The position numbers and the translations under genes were made by a program. The notes under the pieces are model-generated. The model had not been told where the DNA came from and searched no databases. It was given only the letters and a program-made list of their open reading frames with translations. This document shows, piece by piece, positions 9,407 to 18,243 of a stretch of DNA of 64,000 nt; the first letter of the stretch is position 1; each line of letters opens with the position of its first letter. Origin of the DNA: Novosphingobium sp. PP1Y (GTDB lineage Bacteria > Pseudomonadota > Alphaproteobacteria > Sphingomonadales > Sphingomonadaceae); NCBI RefSeq assembly GCF_000253255.1, contig NC_015579.1:62001-126000 (forward strand), read 5' to 3'.

Positions 9407-10485
9407 TCCGCCGCTTTCATCGACTCGGTGTTGCGGATCGCTTCGGTGACCTTGCGGACCTTCTGCGATTCACCGCGGCGCAGGATCATGACTTCTCCCT
9501 GTGAAACCACGACAATCAGATCGTCTACGTCAACAAGCGTGACGCGCGCACCATCCGAGTGGACGAAACAGTTGCTCGAGCCGATTGCCAGAGCATCGCC
9601 GCGCAAGGCATTCCCTCCTGCATCCTTGGCGCTGATGATGTGCAGCGAGTCCCAGCTGCCAACGTCTGACCAGCCCATATCCACCGGCACACAGGCTACG
9701 CGGTCTTCGCGTTCCATGATTGCATAATCAACAGAGTCCGACGGGCAGGCCGCGAAAGCCTGACTTTCGGGAGTAACCCGATTACCATTGCGCTGCGCCC
9801 GCTCTAGCGAGGCCTTCACTGCAGTGAGCATCTCGGGCTGATGCTTTGCCAATGCAGCAATGTAGGCGTCGGCACGAAACATGAAAATGCCGGCATTCCA
9901 GGCGTGGCCGCCTTCATCAAGCATCTGTGCGGCTCGATCGGCATCGGGCTTCTCAACAAATCGAGCGACCTTATGAACGCCATCGCCACAAGTTTCGCCC
10001 ATCTTGATATACCCATAACCGGTTTCAGGCGCATTGGGCGTGATACCGAAGGTGATGAGCCAGCCCTCGGCTACAAGCGACAGGGCGCGCGCGATCGCTT
10101 CGTGAAATGCAGGCAGATCGGCAATCGTATGGTCGCTCGGCATGACCAGCAAGGCATCGCCGGGCTCAGCTTCCATGGCGGCAAGCGCAATCGCCGGTGC
10201 TGTATTCCGACCGAAGGGCTCGAGCAAAACGAGATAGTCCTCGATGCCCGACGTCGCGAGTTGCTCGTCAATGATGTCAGCATGAGCTGCATTGGCAACC
10301 AGGATAGGACGGCCAACAGAAGCAGCGGGAAGATTGCTTGTCCGCTTCAGCGTGAGCTGTAGCATAGTTTCTTCAGCAGTGAGCGCGAGCAATTGCTTCG
10401 GGCGTTCGGGGCGCGACACCGGCCATAGTCGGGTGCCTGAACCGCCGGACAGAACGACGGGTATTACTGTCGGGAAATTGCTCAT
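9403..10485 (-). CDS. manC: Mannose-1-phosphate guanylyltransferase
   Basis: 360 residues. The nucleotidyltransferase signature LSGGSGTRLWPVSRPERPKQ lies at about 13-32, with FGRNTAPAIALAA, VMPSDHTI and GYGYIKMG further on and FVEKPD for the sugar site. It makes GDP-mannose from GTP and mannose-1-phosphate. It ends after a short left-handed-helix-like tail (VVSQGEVMILRRGESQKVRKV) and lacks the C-terminal phosphomannose isomerase cupin found in bifunctional AlgA-type proteins. First gene of a two-gene leftward operon with manB. Confidence 0.94.
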   Translation of the reverse strand: MSNFPTVIPVVLSGGSGTRLWPVSRPERPKQLLALTAEETMLQLTLKRTSNLPAASVGRPILVANAAHADIIDEQLATSGIEDYLVLLEPFGRNTAPAIALAAMEAEPGDALLVMPSDHTIADLPAFHEAIARALSLVAEGWLITFGITPNAPETGYGYIKMGETCGDGVHKVARFVEKPDADRAAQMLDEGGHAWNAGIFMFRADAYIAALAKHQPEMLTAVKASLERAQRNGNRVTPESQAFAACPSDSVDYAIMEREDRVACVPVDMGWSDVGSWDSLHIISAKDAGGNALRGDALAIGSSNCFVHSDGARVTLVDVDDLIVVVSQGEVMILRRGESQKVRKVTEAIRNTESMKAAE

Positions 10486-10694
10486 CGCTGCTCGCTCAAT
10501 TCAAGTGACGATCTCGGCCAGTAGGGCCATCCGTTCGCATATGCAAAAAACAGCGACGGTCGTCATCAGCTTTTCAAAGAAATTCACAGGCTGGTCCATA
10601 AATGTACCTGTATCTTTTTGCATCGGGGTTGTGCGTGAGGCTAGGTTAAATTCCGGTAATAGGCCCTACTTTCCGCATCATCAGGCGCCAGCCT

Positions 10695-10955
10695 TGGGTC
10701 AAGCATCTCTTTGACGATGGCTTCTATGATCGCCTGAACCTCATGGACAAGGTCAGTTATCTGGATTTCGTCATAGAGGTCATCCGCCACAGCAATTGGC
10801 AGCATGACTTCAAGGTTTCGCCCCGTCGATGGGTCGTTGAGCAGACCTTTGGCTGGATGATTCAGTGGCGCAGAATCGTCCGAGTTTACGAGCAACGCAT
10901 CGACGTTTTGAAGGTCATGATCCTCGTCGTCAGGGGCGGCAACCTCCTGCGATGA
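10695..10955 (+). mobile_element. IS5-family transposase 3' fragment
   Basis: An open stretch reads LFDDGFYDRLNLMDK, then PRRWVVEQTFGWM and RIVRVYEQRIDVLKVMI, the C-terminal DDE region of IS5/IS1031-type transposases, including the catalytic glutamate in VVEQTF. Nothing upstream supplies the N-terminal two thirds, so this is a decayed insertion-sequence end between manC and the next operon. It may mark a recombination boundary between the capsule locus and 11.1-14.3 kb. Confidence 0.75.
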
Positions 10956-11114
10956 AACATTCATCTGTAATTTTCCAAACGGACCCTTGGAAGGCAATCG
11001 CCGTGTGCGAACGCATTTGGCCGCCCAAGTACGGTTAATATTTCATAAGGATCCTTGCTGCATATCGCTCTAGAGTGGCATTCAAGATCGAATGCTTTGC
11101 GATTGGAGGGCTAA

Positions 11115-11342
11115 ATGGGACCTGCAGAGAGATTTGCTCTTATTCTTGGCGTGACTTTCGCCATACCGATGAGCGCTGCGCATGCCTATCTGGACGCCGC
11201 GAGCGCCAGCCTTGCCTTGCAAGCTCTCGTTGGGATCGGCGCGGCCTATATCGTTACGGGCAAGAGCTACATTCGCCGCATCAAGGCGTTGTTCAAAGGC
11301 AATAAAAAATCGGATGTAGAGACGCCGGGCAAGGACGATTGA
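11115..11342 (+). CDS. Small membrane protein, unknown function
   Basis: 75 residues with a first hydrophobic segment (FALILGVTFAIPMSAAHAY, possibly a signal or membrane anchor ending in an AHA-type cleavage site), a second helix (LALQALVGIGAAYIVTG) and a basic then acidic tail. The stop overlaps the next start by one base (TGATG), so it is coupled to the methyltransferase-like gene. Small proteins of this layout occur next to surface-glycan modification genes. No family could be named. Confidence 0.7.
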   Translation: MGPAERFALILGVTFAIPMSAAHAYLDAASASLALQALVGIGAAYIVTGKSYIRRIKALFKGNKKSDVETPGKDD

Positions 11343-12724
11343 TGCTTTACGATCCGGGGTCCTACCGCGATCCGGCAGGCAGGGTACTCGCCGACGGAGA
11401 ACGCATTCTTCGCGCAGTCTTCGAACCTGGCCGCAAGGCATTTGAAGCAGCGATGGACGCAGGCATTATGGAGCGCGCTGTCGAACGGTCCCTCCTGCTT
11501 CCTTATCGCCAGCTTGACCTGTCATCTCTGCCTGCGATGGATCGAACGGCTAGCTATCTCCTTGAACATCCGCGCTTGAACTTCGTTTCGTATCCCTACG
11601 AATGGAGCTTCTCAGGGCTAAAGGCGGCAGCTCTCCTGCATCTCGATCTGCACCTCGAGCTTCTGGGAGATGGCTTCACGCTGTCTGACGCAACGGCTTA
11701 CAATGTGCAATTCCGGGGCACGAAGCCTGTCTTCATCGATCACCTCTCCATCATTCCATACCAAGATGGAGAAGCATGGATCGGGCAGCGTCAGTTCGTG
11801 ATGCAATTTCTCGCGCCCCTGATCCTCTGGGCGAAGAAAGGCGTGGCTCCAAACCCGTGGTTCAGAGGAAGTCTCGAAGGGATACCTCCCGAAGACCTTC
11901 TGCCATTGTTGTCTTTCAGGGACCGTCTTTCCTTCACCGTCCTTGCTCACATCATCGGGCCAAGCAAGGTCCAGCGTCAGGCACTTGCGCAAGAACGCAA
12001 GGAGCACGCAAAACCCAGAGGAACGCTAACAAGAAAACGCTTTGAAGCGATTCTGATCGGCCTTCGCGACTATATCTCCGGCCTATCCCCGCTAGGCATG
12101 CAAACGGTATGGCGAGGCTACGATACAAACAATAGCTACGATGACGACAGTCGGGCGGCCAAGCATTCATTCGTGGCTGGACACGTGGCGCAGGTGCGGC
12201 CGGAATTGCTGTTCGACCTTGGTTGCAACAGCGGCGATTATTCGCAGACGGCATTGGTCAACGGCGCTCAAAACGTGATCGGCTTCGACTTCGATTTTGG
12301 CGCCCTGGAGCAAGCTTTCGCGCGCTTTGCAAAAAACGATGCGCCTTTCCTGCCTCTGTGGCTCGACGCGACCAATCCCACCCCTTCCCAAGGCTGGGCC
12401 GAACAGGAGAGAATGAGCTTCAGTCAACGCGCGGCCCCGGATTTTCTTCTGGCCCTGGCTTTCATTCATCATCTGGCGATAGCGCGGAATATTCCGTTGG
12501 AAATGGCGGTGAACTGGCTCATTTCCCTGGCTCCGACTGGCGTCATCGAGTTTCCAGACAAGGGCGACGCGATGGTTAGCACCCTCCTCGCCACTCGCTC
12601 CCACAATTATCCGGACTACTCCTTGGATGCGTTCATGCACCACCTGCGAGCGCGAGCGCGGATCGTGGACTCCCAGCCAATCGAGGGCACCAAACGAACC
12701 CTGGTTCGTTACGACAGGTATTGA
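11342..12724 (+). CDS. SAM-dependent methyltransferase-like protein (NoeA-like)
   Basis: 460 residues. The N-terminal half has kinase-like elements (LLGDGFTLSDATAYNVQF and PVFIDHLSI), as in large methyltransferases of the nodulation-protein NoeA type. The C-terminal half has the class I SAM-binding motif LLFDLGCNSGDYS followed by VIGFDFD. ATG 11342 is chosen because it overlaps the preceding stop as TGATG and follows a TTG that also opens the frame. By context it probably methylates a glycan or lipid intermediate in the cytoplasm. It is the middle gene of three closely spaced genes; the next begins 4 bp downstream. Substrate unknown. Confidence 0.75.
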   Translation: MLYDPGSYRDPAGRVLADGERILRAVFEPGRKAFEAAMDAGIMERAVERSLLLPYRQLDLSSLPAMDRTASYLLEHPRLNFVSYPYEWSFSGLKAAALLHLDLHLELLGDGFTLSDATAYNVQFRGTKPVFIDHLSIIPYQDGEAWIGQRQFVMQFLAPLILWAKKGVAPNPWFRGSLEGIPPEDLLPLLSFRDRLSFTVLAHIIGPSKVQRQALAQERKEHAKPRGTLTRKRFEAILIGLRDYISGLSPLGMQTVWRGYDTNNSYDDDSRAAKHSFVAGHVAQVRPELLFDLGCNSGDYSQTALVNGAQNVIGFDFDFGALEQAFARFAKNDAPFLPLWLDATNPTPSQGWAEQERMSFSQRAAPDFLLALAFIHHLAIARNIPLEMAVNWLISLAPTGVIEFPDKGDAMVSTLLATRSHNYPDYSLDAFMHHLRARARIVDSQPIEGTKRTLVRYDRY

Positions 12725-12727
12725 GGC

Positions 12728-14287
12728 ATGGAATCCCCACTAAGGAAGTTGTCAGCCCTACCTCTATTTCCGTTTCTTGTACCGATGCCAGCCTTCCTGC
12801 TGGTTTGGATCAGAAATATCACGCGCGTATCTTATGACATGGCCTTGCCTACAGTCGCCTTTCTCTTCGCGACTTCAGCAATTGTGCTCCTGGCGGTGAG
12901 ATACTGGATCAAGAATTGGCCCAAGGCTTCGCTCGCTGCGGGAGTCTGGCTCGCAGTCCTACTATACCTTCCCCCTGTCTTGGGGCTGATCAGCACGAAT
13001 GAATGGTTTTCGCTAGGCGGGATCGTGCTTGGCCTCCTGCTCGCTTGGGACATGGTCCGGCAACTCCCAAGTGAAGATGCTCGACTTTTGAAGGCAAACG
13101 GTCTCGCAACGCTTATTTGCGGATTAAGCGTTGCCGTAGTTGCAGGCGGCCTTGCGACGCAGCAAGTCAAGGCAGAAGCCGGCAGACCCGATCCCCAAGA
13201 CTCATTTGAACACTTCTCTGGTAGTGTCGGCCCAAATAGCCCTGATGTCTGGCATATCGTTATGGATCGCTACGCGGGTCAGGAAACTTTGGCTGAGAAT
13301 TTCGGCTTCGATAACAGAGACTTTGTAAACGCCTTGCGCCAACGTGGATTCTCGGTCGCCGATCACGCTCATTCAAACTACCAGATTACGCCGCTGTCCT
13401 TGGCCTCAACGCTAAACGCCTCGCACCTTCGCCCGTACACGGAAAAACTAGGCTCTCCTGTCGATTACGTCCCTCTGTTCAGGGCAATCGATCACAGCGC
13501 GGCTTTCAACTTTTTCAAGGCGCACGGCTACCAGTTCACTTTCGCTGGTGGATGGGCCGATGTGACGGGCAGCAACTCGCTCGCTGACAATCTCATCGAA
13601 TTCAGACAACTGCGAGAACTCCCTCGAACTCTGCTTGAGCAATCGGTCCCTGGCGTTCTGGGTAAGATGATGCATTTGCCTTACACCGATGGCCGTAATG
13701 ACCAATGCGAACGTGAGAAGTACAAATTCGAACAACTGACAGAGCTCTCACAGAGTTCGGAAAAAAAGTTCATCTTCGCACACTTCTTACTGCCTCATCC
13801 GCCCTACGTTCTCAATCCAGACGGCACCTGCAAGTCTATCAAAGACGCCAGACGCCTCGGAAGACGTGAAAGTTATGTGGATCAGGTCAAATATTCGAAC
13901 GATCAATTGATCAAGTTGATTGATTCAATTCTCTCGGGAGTACGGCCCGCCACAATCATCTTGCAGGCCGACGAAGGTCCATACCCAGCTAAATATGCTG
14001 CAGATGAAACTGAATTTCCCCTCCGCCAGTTGCCATCTGAGAATTATCTCACAGACACCCCCGATGTCCGGAAAGAGAAGACAAGTATAATCTTGGCTAT
14101 CCGCCATAGCGATGGTGTAGTCACGCCATCCCTCAAATCGCCTTTAAACATCTATCCGGAAGTCCTGCATCATTCGTTCTCAAGCGAAGTGACAAGATCT
14201 GATGATAATATTTATATGTTCCCAACTTACTTGAATTATAATGAGCTCTCAGAAGTTTCGTCTGATAATTTTTCCGTTGCTCATTAG
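12728..14287 (+). CDS. Membrane-anchored sulfatase / phosphoethanolamine-transferase-like protein
   Basis: 519 residues. Four or five membrane helices fill about residues 10-150. A periplasmic alkaline-phosphatase-superfamily domain follows: VWHIVMDRYAGQETL (metal-binding aspartate with the nucleophile region) and, later, FAHFLLPHPPYVL. The layout matches membrane sulfatase-like hydrolases that modify surface glycans or move phospho-groups to them. It is the third gene of the 11115-14287 cluster, 4 bp after the methyltransferase stop. Whether it hydrolyses sulfate or transfers a phospho-group cannot be decided by eye. The last 40 residues are AT-richer than the rest. Confidence 0.7.
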   Translation: MESPLRKLSALPLFPFLVPMPAFLLVWIRNITRVSYDMALPTVAFLFATSAIVLLAVRYWIKNWPKASLAAGVWLAVLLYLPPVLGLISTNEWFSLGGIVLGLLLAWDMVRQLPSEDARLLKANGLATLICGLSVAVVAGGLATQQVKAEAGRPDPQDSFEHFSGSVGPNSPDVWHIVMDRYAGQETLAENFGFDNRDFVNALRQRGFSVADHAHSNYQITPLSLASTLNASHLRPYTEKLGSPVDYVPLFRAIDHSAAFNFFKAHGYQFTFAGGWADVTGSNSLADNLIEFRQLRELPRTLLEQSVPGVLGKMMHLPYTDGRNDQCEREKYKFEQLTELSQSSEKKFIFAHFLLPHPPYVLNPDGTCKSIKDARRLGRRESYVDQVKYSNDQLIKLIDSILSGVRPATIILQADEGPYPAKYAADETEFPLRQLPSENYLTDTPDVRKEKTSIILAIRHSDGVVTPSLKSPLNIYPEVLHHSFSSEVTRSDDNIYMFPTYLNYNELSEVSSDNFSVAH

Positions 14288-14664
14288 CCTGCATTATTCA
14301 TGAGGCCGCAACACCGGGCACGTTCTGCCGCAATCTGGAGGCCAGAGGAACAGGGCGAGCGCCTTTATCGGAGTTTTTCACAACAGCAAGGTCGATGGGC
14401 TTTCGAGGTTGATGAATGGGATCTTGGTCCAACTTGATCAGTGTGCTCGAAAAAGTCATCTGAAAATAACGCATAAAAGGGCGCGCAAGAGCTTCATCCC
14501 GCAACATTTCGTGAGCATAGGTCGAGGAAATGACAGTCGTTGAGGAGCATCTTCTCAACGCTGAGCGTCGCCTGGTGTCTATCGGGCCCGCGCGCAACTG
14601 GAGGTAGCTTGCGGCAGGCAAGGTCCTGTCCTAGTCGGGACAATGCCTTGCAGGAGAATTCAGT
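14288..14664. other. Intergenic region, no gene recognised
   Basis: No recognisable gene. Leftward open frames here have no ribosome site and no family resemblance. The base composition is mixed and may include IS-derived debris. An AGGAGA ribosome site at its right end belongs to the next gene. Confidence 0.4.
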
Positions 14665-14946
14665 ATGACGCTCATCGATCGCGCAGCTCGCGCTTTGGCA
14701 GAGCACGAGACTGGAACCAATCGTTGGGATGAACTGAGTGCCGCAGAGCGTGATCGGCACTATGAAGCGGTTCGTGCCGTTCTTCATGCGCTGCGCGAGG
14801 CCGATGAAGAAATGAAGGACGCGGGCTCGGAGGTAATCCGTGCAGTCCACAAAGGGGAAACTGACGACGCTTATCGCAATGACGCCGCCAATGCCTGGCG
14901 CTTCATGGTCGATGCCGCCGTGGGTCGCCGACGCACACTTCCTTGA
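14665..14946 (+). CDS. Small acidic helical protein, unknown function
   Basis: 93 residues with a good ribosome site (AGGAGA about 9 bp upstream of the ATG). It is rich in alanine, glutamate and arginine and predicted mostly helical, with an AERDRHYEAVRAVLHAL segment. No known domain could be named. Together with the IS21 insertion site downstream it may be what remains of a longer accessory operon. Confidence 0.6.
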   Translation: MTLIDRAARALAEHETGTNRWDELSAAERDRHYEAVRAVLHALREADEEMKDAGSEVIRAVHKGETDDAYRNDAANAWRFMVDAAVGRRRTLP

Positions 14947-15210
14947 GCCACAGCTGAGTATCAACGTGTTGGCGCTCGAGGACGAGCGGGACCAACGGCG
15001 CCTCGTCCTCGAGCTGGATGTCGCGCACCACGCTGCTCGAGCGCTCGCGTGGCAGGATGTCTGAGGCAATTGTCCCAGAGTTCTCGTTGGCGTCCCTTGG
15101 AACCATAGACAATCTGACGGCTCATCCCTTGCCCCCCTGCTCGTAAAGCCCCGATCACGGCCGAGCGCGTTGGAAACTGCTCTGGTGCCCTGCATTTCTC
15201 CAAGCGCTCC

Positions 15211-15218
15211 ACGATGTG
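15211..15218. repeat. IS21 target-site duplication, left copy
   Basis: ACGATGTG directly abuts the left TGT end of IS21 copy 1, and the same 8 bp follow its right end at 17777-17784. IS21 elements make 4-8 bp duplications, so the element borders are set to the base. Confidence 0.88.
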
Positions 15219-15430
15219 TGTCAACCGGCGCGCAAAACTGACCCCCTATCGGCGCCCAATATTGACCCCACCTTTCGGTAGTCAGGCGGTTATCCCGGTA
15301 GTCGATAGGAGGGGCCCACGGACGACGACGCGCACCGTCAGGTGTGCTGGCGGCGTCGTCCGTGGGAGGTCCCTGTTGACCCACCGGGTTAACCGCCGGG
15401 GATGGGGGTCCGGGGGAAGGGGTTTTCGGC

Positions 15431-16159
15431 TCAGTTCCGGTTTTTGAACCGCCAGCTGTCATTGCCCGTCTCGATGATGTCGCAGTGGTGCGTGATGCGA
15501 TCGAGAAGCGCGGTGGTCATCTTGGGGTCGTGGAAGACGCTCGGCCATTCGCCGAAGGCGAGATTGGTCGTGATGATGACCGAGGTCTTTTCGTAGAGCT
15601 TGCTGATCAGGTGGAAGAGCATCTGGCCACCGGACCGGGCGAACGGCAGGTAGCCGAGCTCGTCAAGCACCACGAGATCAAGCCGCGAGAGTTGGGTGGC
15701 AAGGCTGCCGGCCTTGCCCAGGCGAGCCTCTTCCTCAAGCCGGTTCACCAGATCGACCGTATTGAAGTATCGGCCTCTGGCACCGGCGCGCACCACCGCG
15801 GCGGTGATGGCGAGAGCCAGATGGGTCTTGCCCGTGCCTGTTCCGCCGATCAGCACGATATTGCGCCGTTCCGGCAGGAACGAGCCCGTATGAAGCGAGC
15901 GGATCAGTCCTTCGTTGATCGGCGTGCCATCGAACATGAACCCATCCAGGTCCTTGATCGCCGGAAGCTTGGCTGCGGTCATGCGATAACGGATCGATGC
16001 CGCATCCCGGTGCGCCGTCTCCGCACGCAACAGGTCGCCCAACATCTCCATGACCGTTCTGTCTCGGCGGATGCCGTTGGTGACAGCATCATCGAAGGCC
16101 GCCACCATGCCCTTGAGCCCCAGCCCCTTGAGGGCGGCCATGATCTCATGCCGCTGCAT
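15431..16159 (-). CDS. istB: IS21 helper ATPase IstB
   Basis: 242 residues. Walker A is GGTGTGKTH and Walker B LDLVVLDELGYLPF, followed by the family signature SVIITTNLAFGEWPSVF and TALLDRITHHCDIIETG. AAA+ ATPase that acts with IstA to choose target DNA and activate transposition. It overlaps istA by 14 bp, normal for IS21. Intact. Confidence 0.95.
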   Translation of the reverse strand: MQRHEIMAALKGLGLKGMVAAFDDAVTNGIRRDRTVMEMLGDLLRAETAHRDAASIRYRMTAAKLPAIKDLDGFMFDGTPINEGLIRSLHTGSFLPERRNIVLIGGTGTGKTHLALAITAAVVRAGARGRYFNTVDLVNRLEEEARLGKAGSLATQLSRLDLVVLDELGYLPFARSGGQMLFHLISKLYEKTSVIITTNLAFGEWPSVFHDPKMTTALLDRITHHCDIIETGNDSWRFKNRN

Positions 16160-17660
16160 CGAGGTCTCGCACGGTATCGTAGCGGCCGCAGTTCGCCTCT
16201 GGCGGATGCTTGAGCTTCAGGTTGACGACGACGTCCATAGCCTGGGCATCATGAGGCTCGCGGCGACGGGACAGGATGTTGAGGATGATCTCGTCGCTGA
16301 TAGTACCGGCGCTGAGTGCCTCGCGCACTGCGGCCTCGACAGCCTCCAGGCCATCTTCGGGGACAGCGGCGAGGACGCGTACAAAGCGCCGGTCGGCATC
16401 GTCGCCCTTGCCCAGCTTACGCCGCAGTTGGGCCAGTGCAGGTGGGAGAGCCCAGTCCTGGAAGGGAGCACCATTGCGCAACGCACCGGGCTTGCGGGCG
16501 AGGATGGGCAGGTAGTGCCATGGATCGAAGATCGTCTGGTTCCGGCCGAAGACCCGTTCGTGTTCAGCCACGACAGCGCCGTCGCAGCGGATCACGACGC
16601 GCGTTGCGTAAGCACGCACCTGCACAGCCTGATGGGCCGCCTTTGCCATCACCGAGTATCGATTGCGATCGAAGCTCACGAGGCACGTCGAACTGGCGAC
16701 GTGTTCGCTCTCGAAGAACCCGTCGAAGGGAACCGGTAGCGGTTGCAGCATCGGCTGCTCCGCCTCCAGCGCCTGCGTTATCGTCATATCCTCCTGGTCA
16801 GGGTGCTGGTTGCGTTCCGCCCAGCGACGGCACTCGGCCTCCAGCCAGATGTTCAGCTCCTCGAGGCTGGCAAAGCGCAGGCGCGGCTTGAACAGGCGCT
16901 CCCTGCTGGTCTGAACCTGGTTCTCGACCTGACCCTTCTCCCATCCTGCAGCAGGACTACAGGCCACCGGCTCAACGCGATAGTGGTCCGTCATGATCAG
17001 GAACCGCCGGTTGAACAGGCGCTCCTTGCCGGTGAACACCGTCGTCACTGCCGTCTTCATGTTGTCGTAGATGCCGCGCGTCGGAACCCCGCCGAAGAAC
17101 GCAAAGGCGCGGGCATGGGCGTCGAACACCATCTCCTGCGTCTCGCGAGGATAGGCACGGACAAATGGTGCCCGTGACCAGCAAAACCGCATATGCGCGA
17201 CCTTCACGCGCATCGGCTTGCCGGCGATCTCGACGTCCTCATGGCTCCAGTCGAACTGGTAAGCCTCGCCGGGCCGGTACATCAACGGGATGAACGCCTT
17301 GGCCATATCGCCGACCTCGACGCGACGCTCTCGCTTCCAGCGCGCAGCATAGCGCCGCACAGCGTCATAAGAGCCGCCAAACCCTTCCCGCTGAAGCAGA
17401 TCATGGATCCGCGTCATGCGAAGCCGGTCACGTCGGGGCAGCCCTTCGTTCTCTTCAAGCAGTTCTTCCAGGCGAGTGCTGAAAGGGCCGGCCTGCGGCC
17501 GATACTGTTCCTTGCGCTCGTAACTGGCATCCGCGTCCGGCGCCCGGATCGCCTTGCGCACCGTGTTGCGCGACAACCGCAAATCCCGCGCTATCGCCTT
17601 GATAGGCTTCCCGTCCCGGTGCTCCCGACGGATCCTCGTAATCGTCTCCACAACCAACAT
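16146..17660 (-). CDS. istA: IS21 transposase IstA
   Basis: 504 residues. There is an N-terminal helix-turn-helix (KAIARDLRLSRNTVRKAIR) and a DDE-type integrase core with FDWSHEDVEI, GIYDNMKTAV and a conserved CSPAAGWEKGQVENQV segment that holds the catalytic glutamate. A C-terminal DNA-binding region follows (RNRYSVMAKAA). It cuts and joins the element ends with IstB. The frame is complete and the inverted repeats are intact, so the element may still be active. Confidence 0.95.
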   Translation of the reverse strand: MLVVETITRIRREHRDGKPIKAIARDLRLSRNTVRKAIRAPDADASYERKEQYRPQAGPFSTRLEELLEENEGLPRRDRLRMTRIHDLLQREGFGGSYDAVRRYAARWKRERRVEVGDMAKAFIPLMYRPGEAYQFDWSHEDVEIAGKPMRVKVAHMRFCWSRAPFVRAYPRETQEMVFDAHARAFAFFGGVPTRGIYDNMKTAVTTVFTGKERLFNRRFLIMTDHYRVEPVACSPAAGWEKGQVENQVQTSRERLFKPRLRFASLEELNIWLEAECRRWAERNQHPDQEDMTITQALEAEQPMLQPLPVPFDGFFESEHVASSTCLVSFDRNRYSVMAKAAHQAVQVRAYATRVVIRCDGAVVAEHERVFGRNQTIFDPWHYLPILARKPGALRNGAPFQDWALPPALAQLRRKLGKGDDADRRFVRVLAAVPEDGLEAVEAAVREALSAGTISDEIILNILSRRREPHDAQAMDVVVNLKLKHPPEANCGRYDTVRDLDAAA

Positions 17661-17776
17661 CCCTGTACCCGCCGTTCGGAACCCAAACGGCGGCGCTTCT
17701 CACAATGAGATGAAGGGGGTCAATTTTAGACGCCGATCACCCCGCTAAGGGGGGCAATTTTGCACGCCGCTCCACA

Positions 17777-17784
17777 ACGATGTG
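17777..17784. repeat. IS21 target-site duplication, right copy
   Basis: Second copy of ACGATGTG, directly after the CACA right end of the element. Removing the element and one copy joins CTCC-ACGATGTG-CGAGCG. Confidence 0.88.
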
Positions 17785-18243
17785 CGAGCGTCACGCATAA
17801 CATCGCCGCCGTGCATGCCACGGTCTGCTTGAGGAGATAGACCGGTTACTCGCGCAGGAAGAGCGCAGGTACCGGACAACATCGGCCGCGCATTCTATGC
17901 GTCGATCCCGTCCGCTGCTTCACAATAGTCACTTCGCCGCAGGCAGAGAACGGGTCGTCGGCGCACACGCAAACGCTGATAGGTGGATATACCACTCATT
18001 CAGGCTTATGAATGGTTAACTTCATTAAACCATTATAATTACTCAATTGAAACGACGAGCAGAAAATAATAAAAGAGTCGTCTCATCAGAACATTCAATG
18101 CAAGAGTCTGGCAACCTTAGCCAGTACTTCAACTCGCATTAGCTTTCGAGATACCAGTAGCCACTTGATAGGATCATGAACTCGCATTTTTTGCGAGCCA
18201 GTCCTGCGTGGCTGAAACTGCACAAATCGGGCGGGGATGTGTT
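17785..18243. promoter_or_regulatory. AT-rich upstream region of the neprosin operon
   Basis: About 460 bp without a convincing gene. The part from 17980 to 18090 is far richer in A and T than its surroundings, and the neprosin operon promoter is expected here. Two inverted repeats are visible: AATGGTT (18011-18017) with AACCATT (18028-18034), and a GTGG/CCAC pair around an ATATA centre near 17984-17996. TTGAAA at 18047-18052 could be a -35 element with an A/T-rich -10 about 17 bp on. These are candidates only. The left part continues the sequence split by IS21. Confidence 0.45.

Larger units (their letters stand above)
15219..17776 (-). mobile_element. Intact IS21-family insertion sequence (copy 1)
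   Basis: 2558 bp. The outer inverted repeats begin TGT and match as CGGCGCGCAAAACTGAC (left) and CGGCGTGCAAAATTGCC (right, reverse complement). Further internal copies follow (CAATATTGACCCC left, TCTAAAATTGACCCC right), as in the multiple end-binding sites of IS21 elements. It carries istA and istB reading leftward. The flanking 8 bp ACGATGTG occur at 15211-15218 and again at 17777-17784. That is a target-site duplication, so the element transposed here and has not recombined since. Confidence 0.93.

Noticed and set aside
14494..15462. A 322-codon leftward frame spanning the left IS21 end
   Set aside because: It crosses the IS border and the target duplication, so it is a chance frame.
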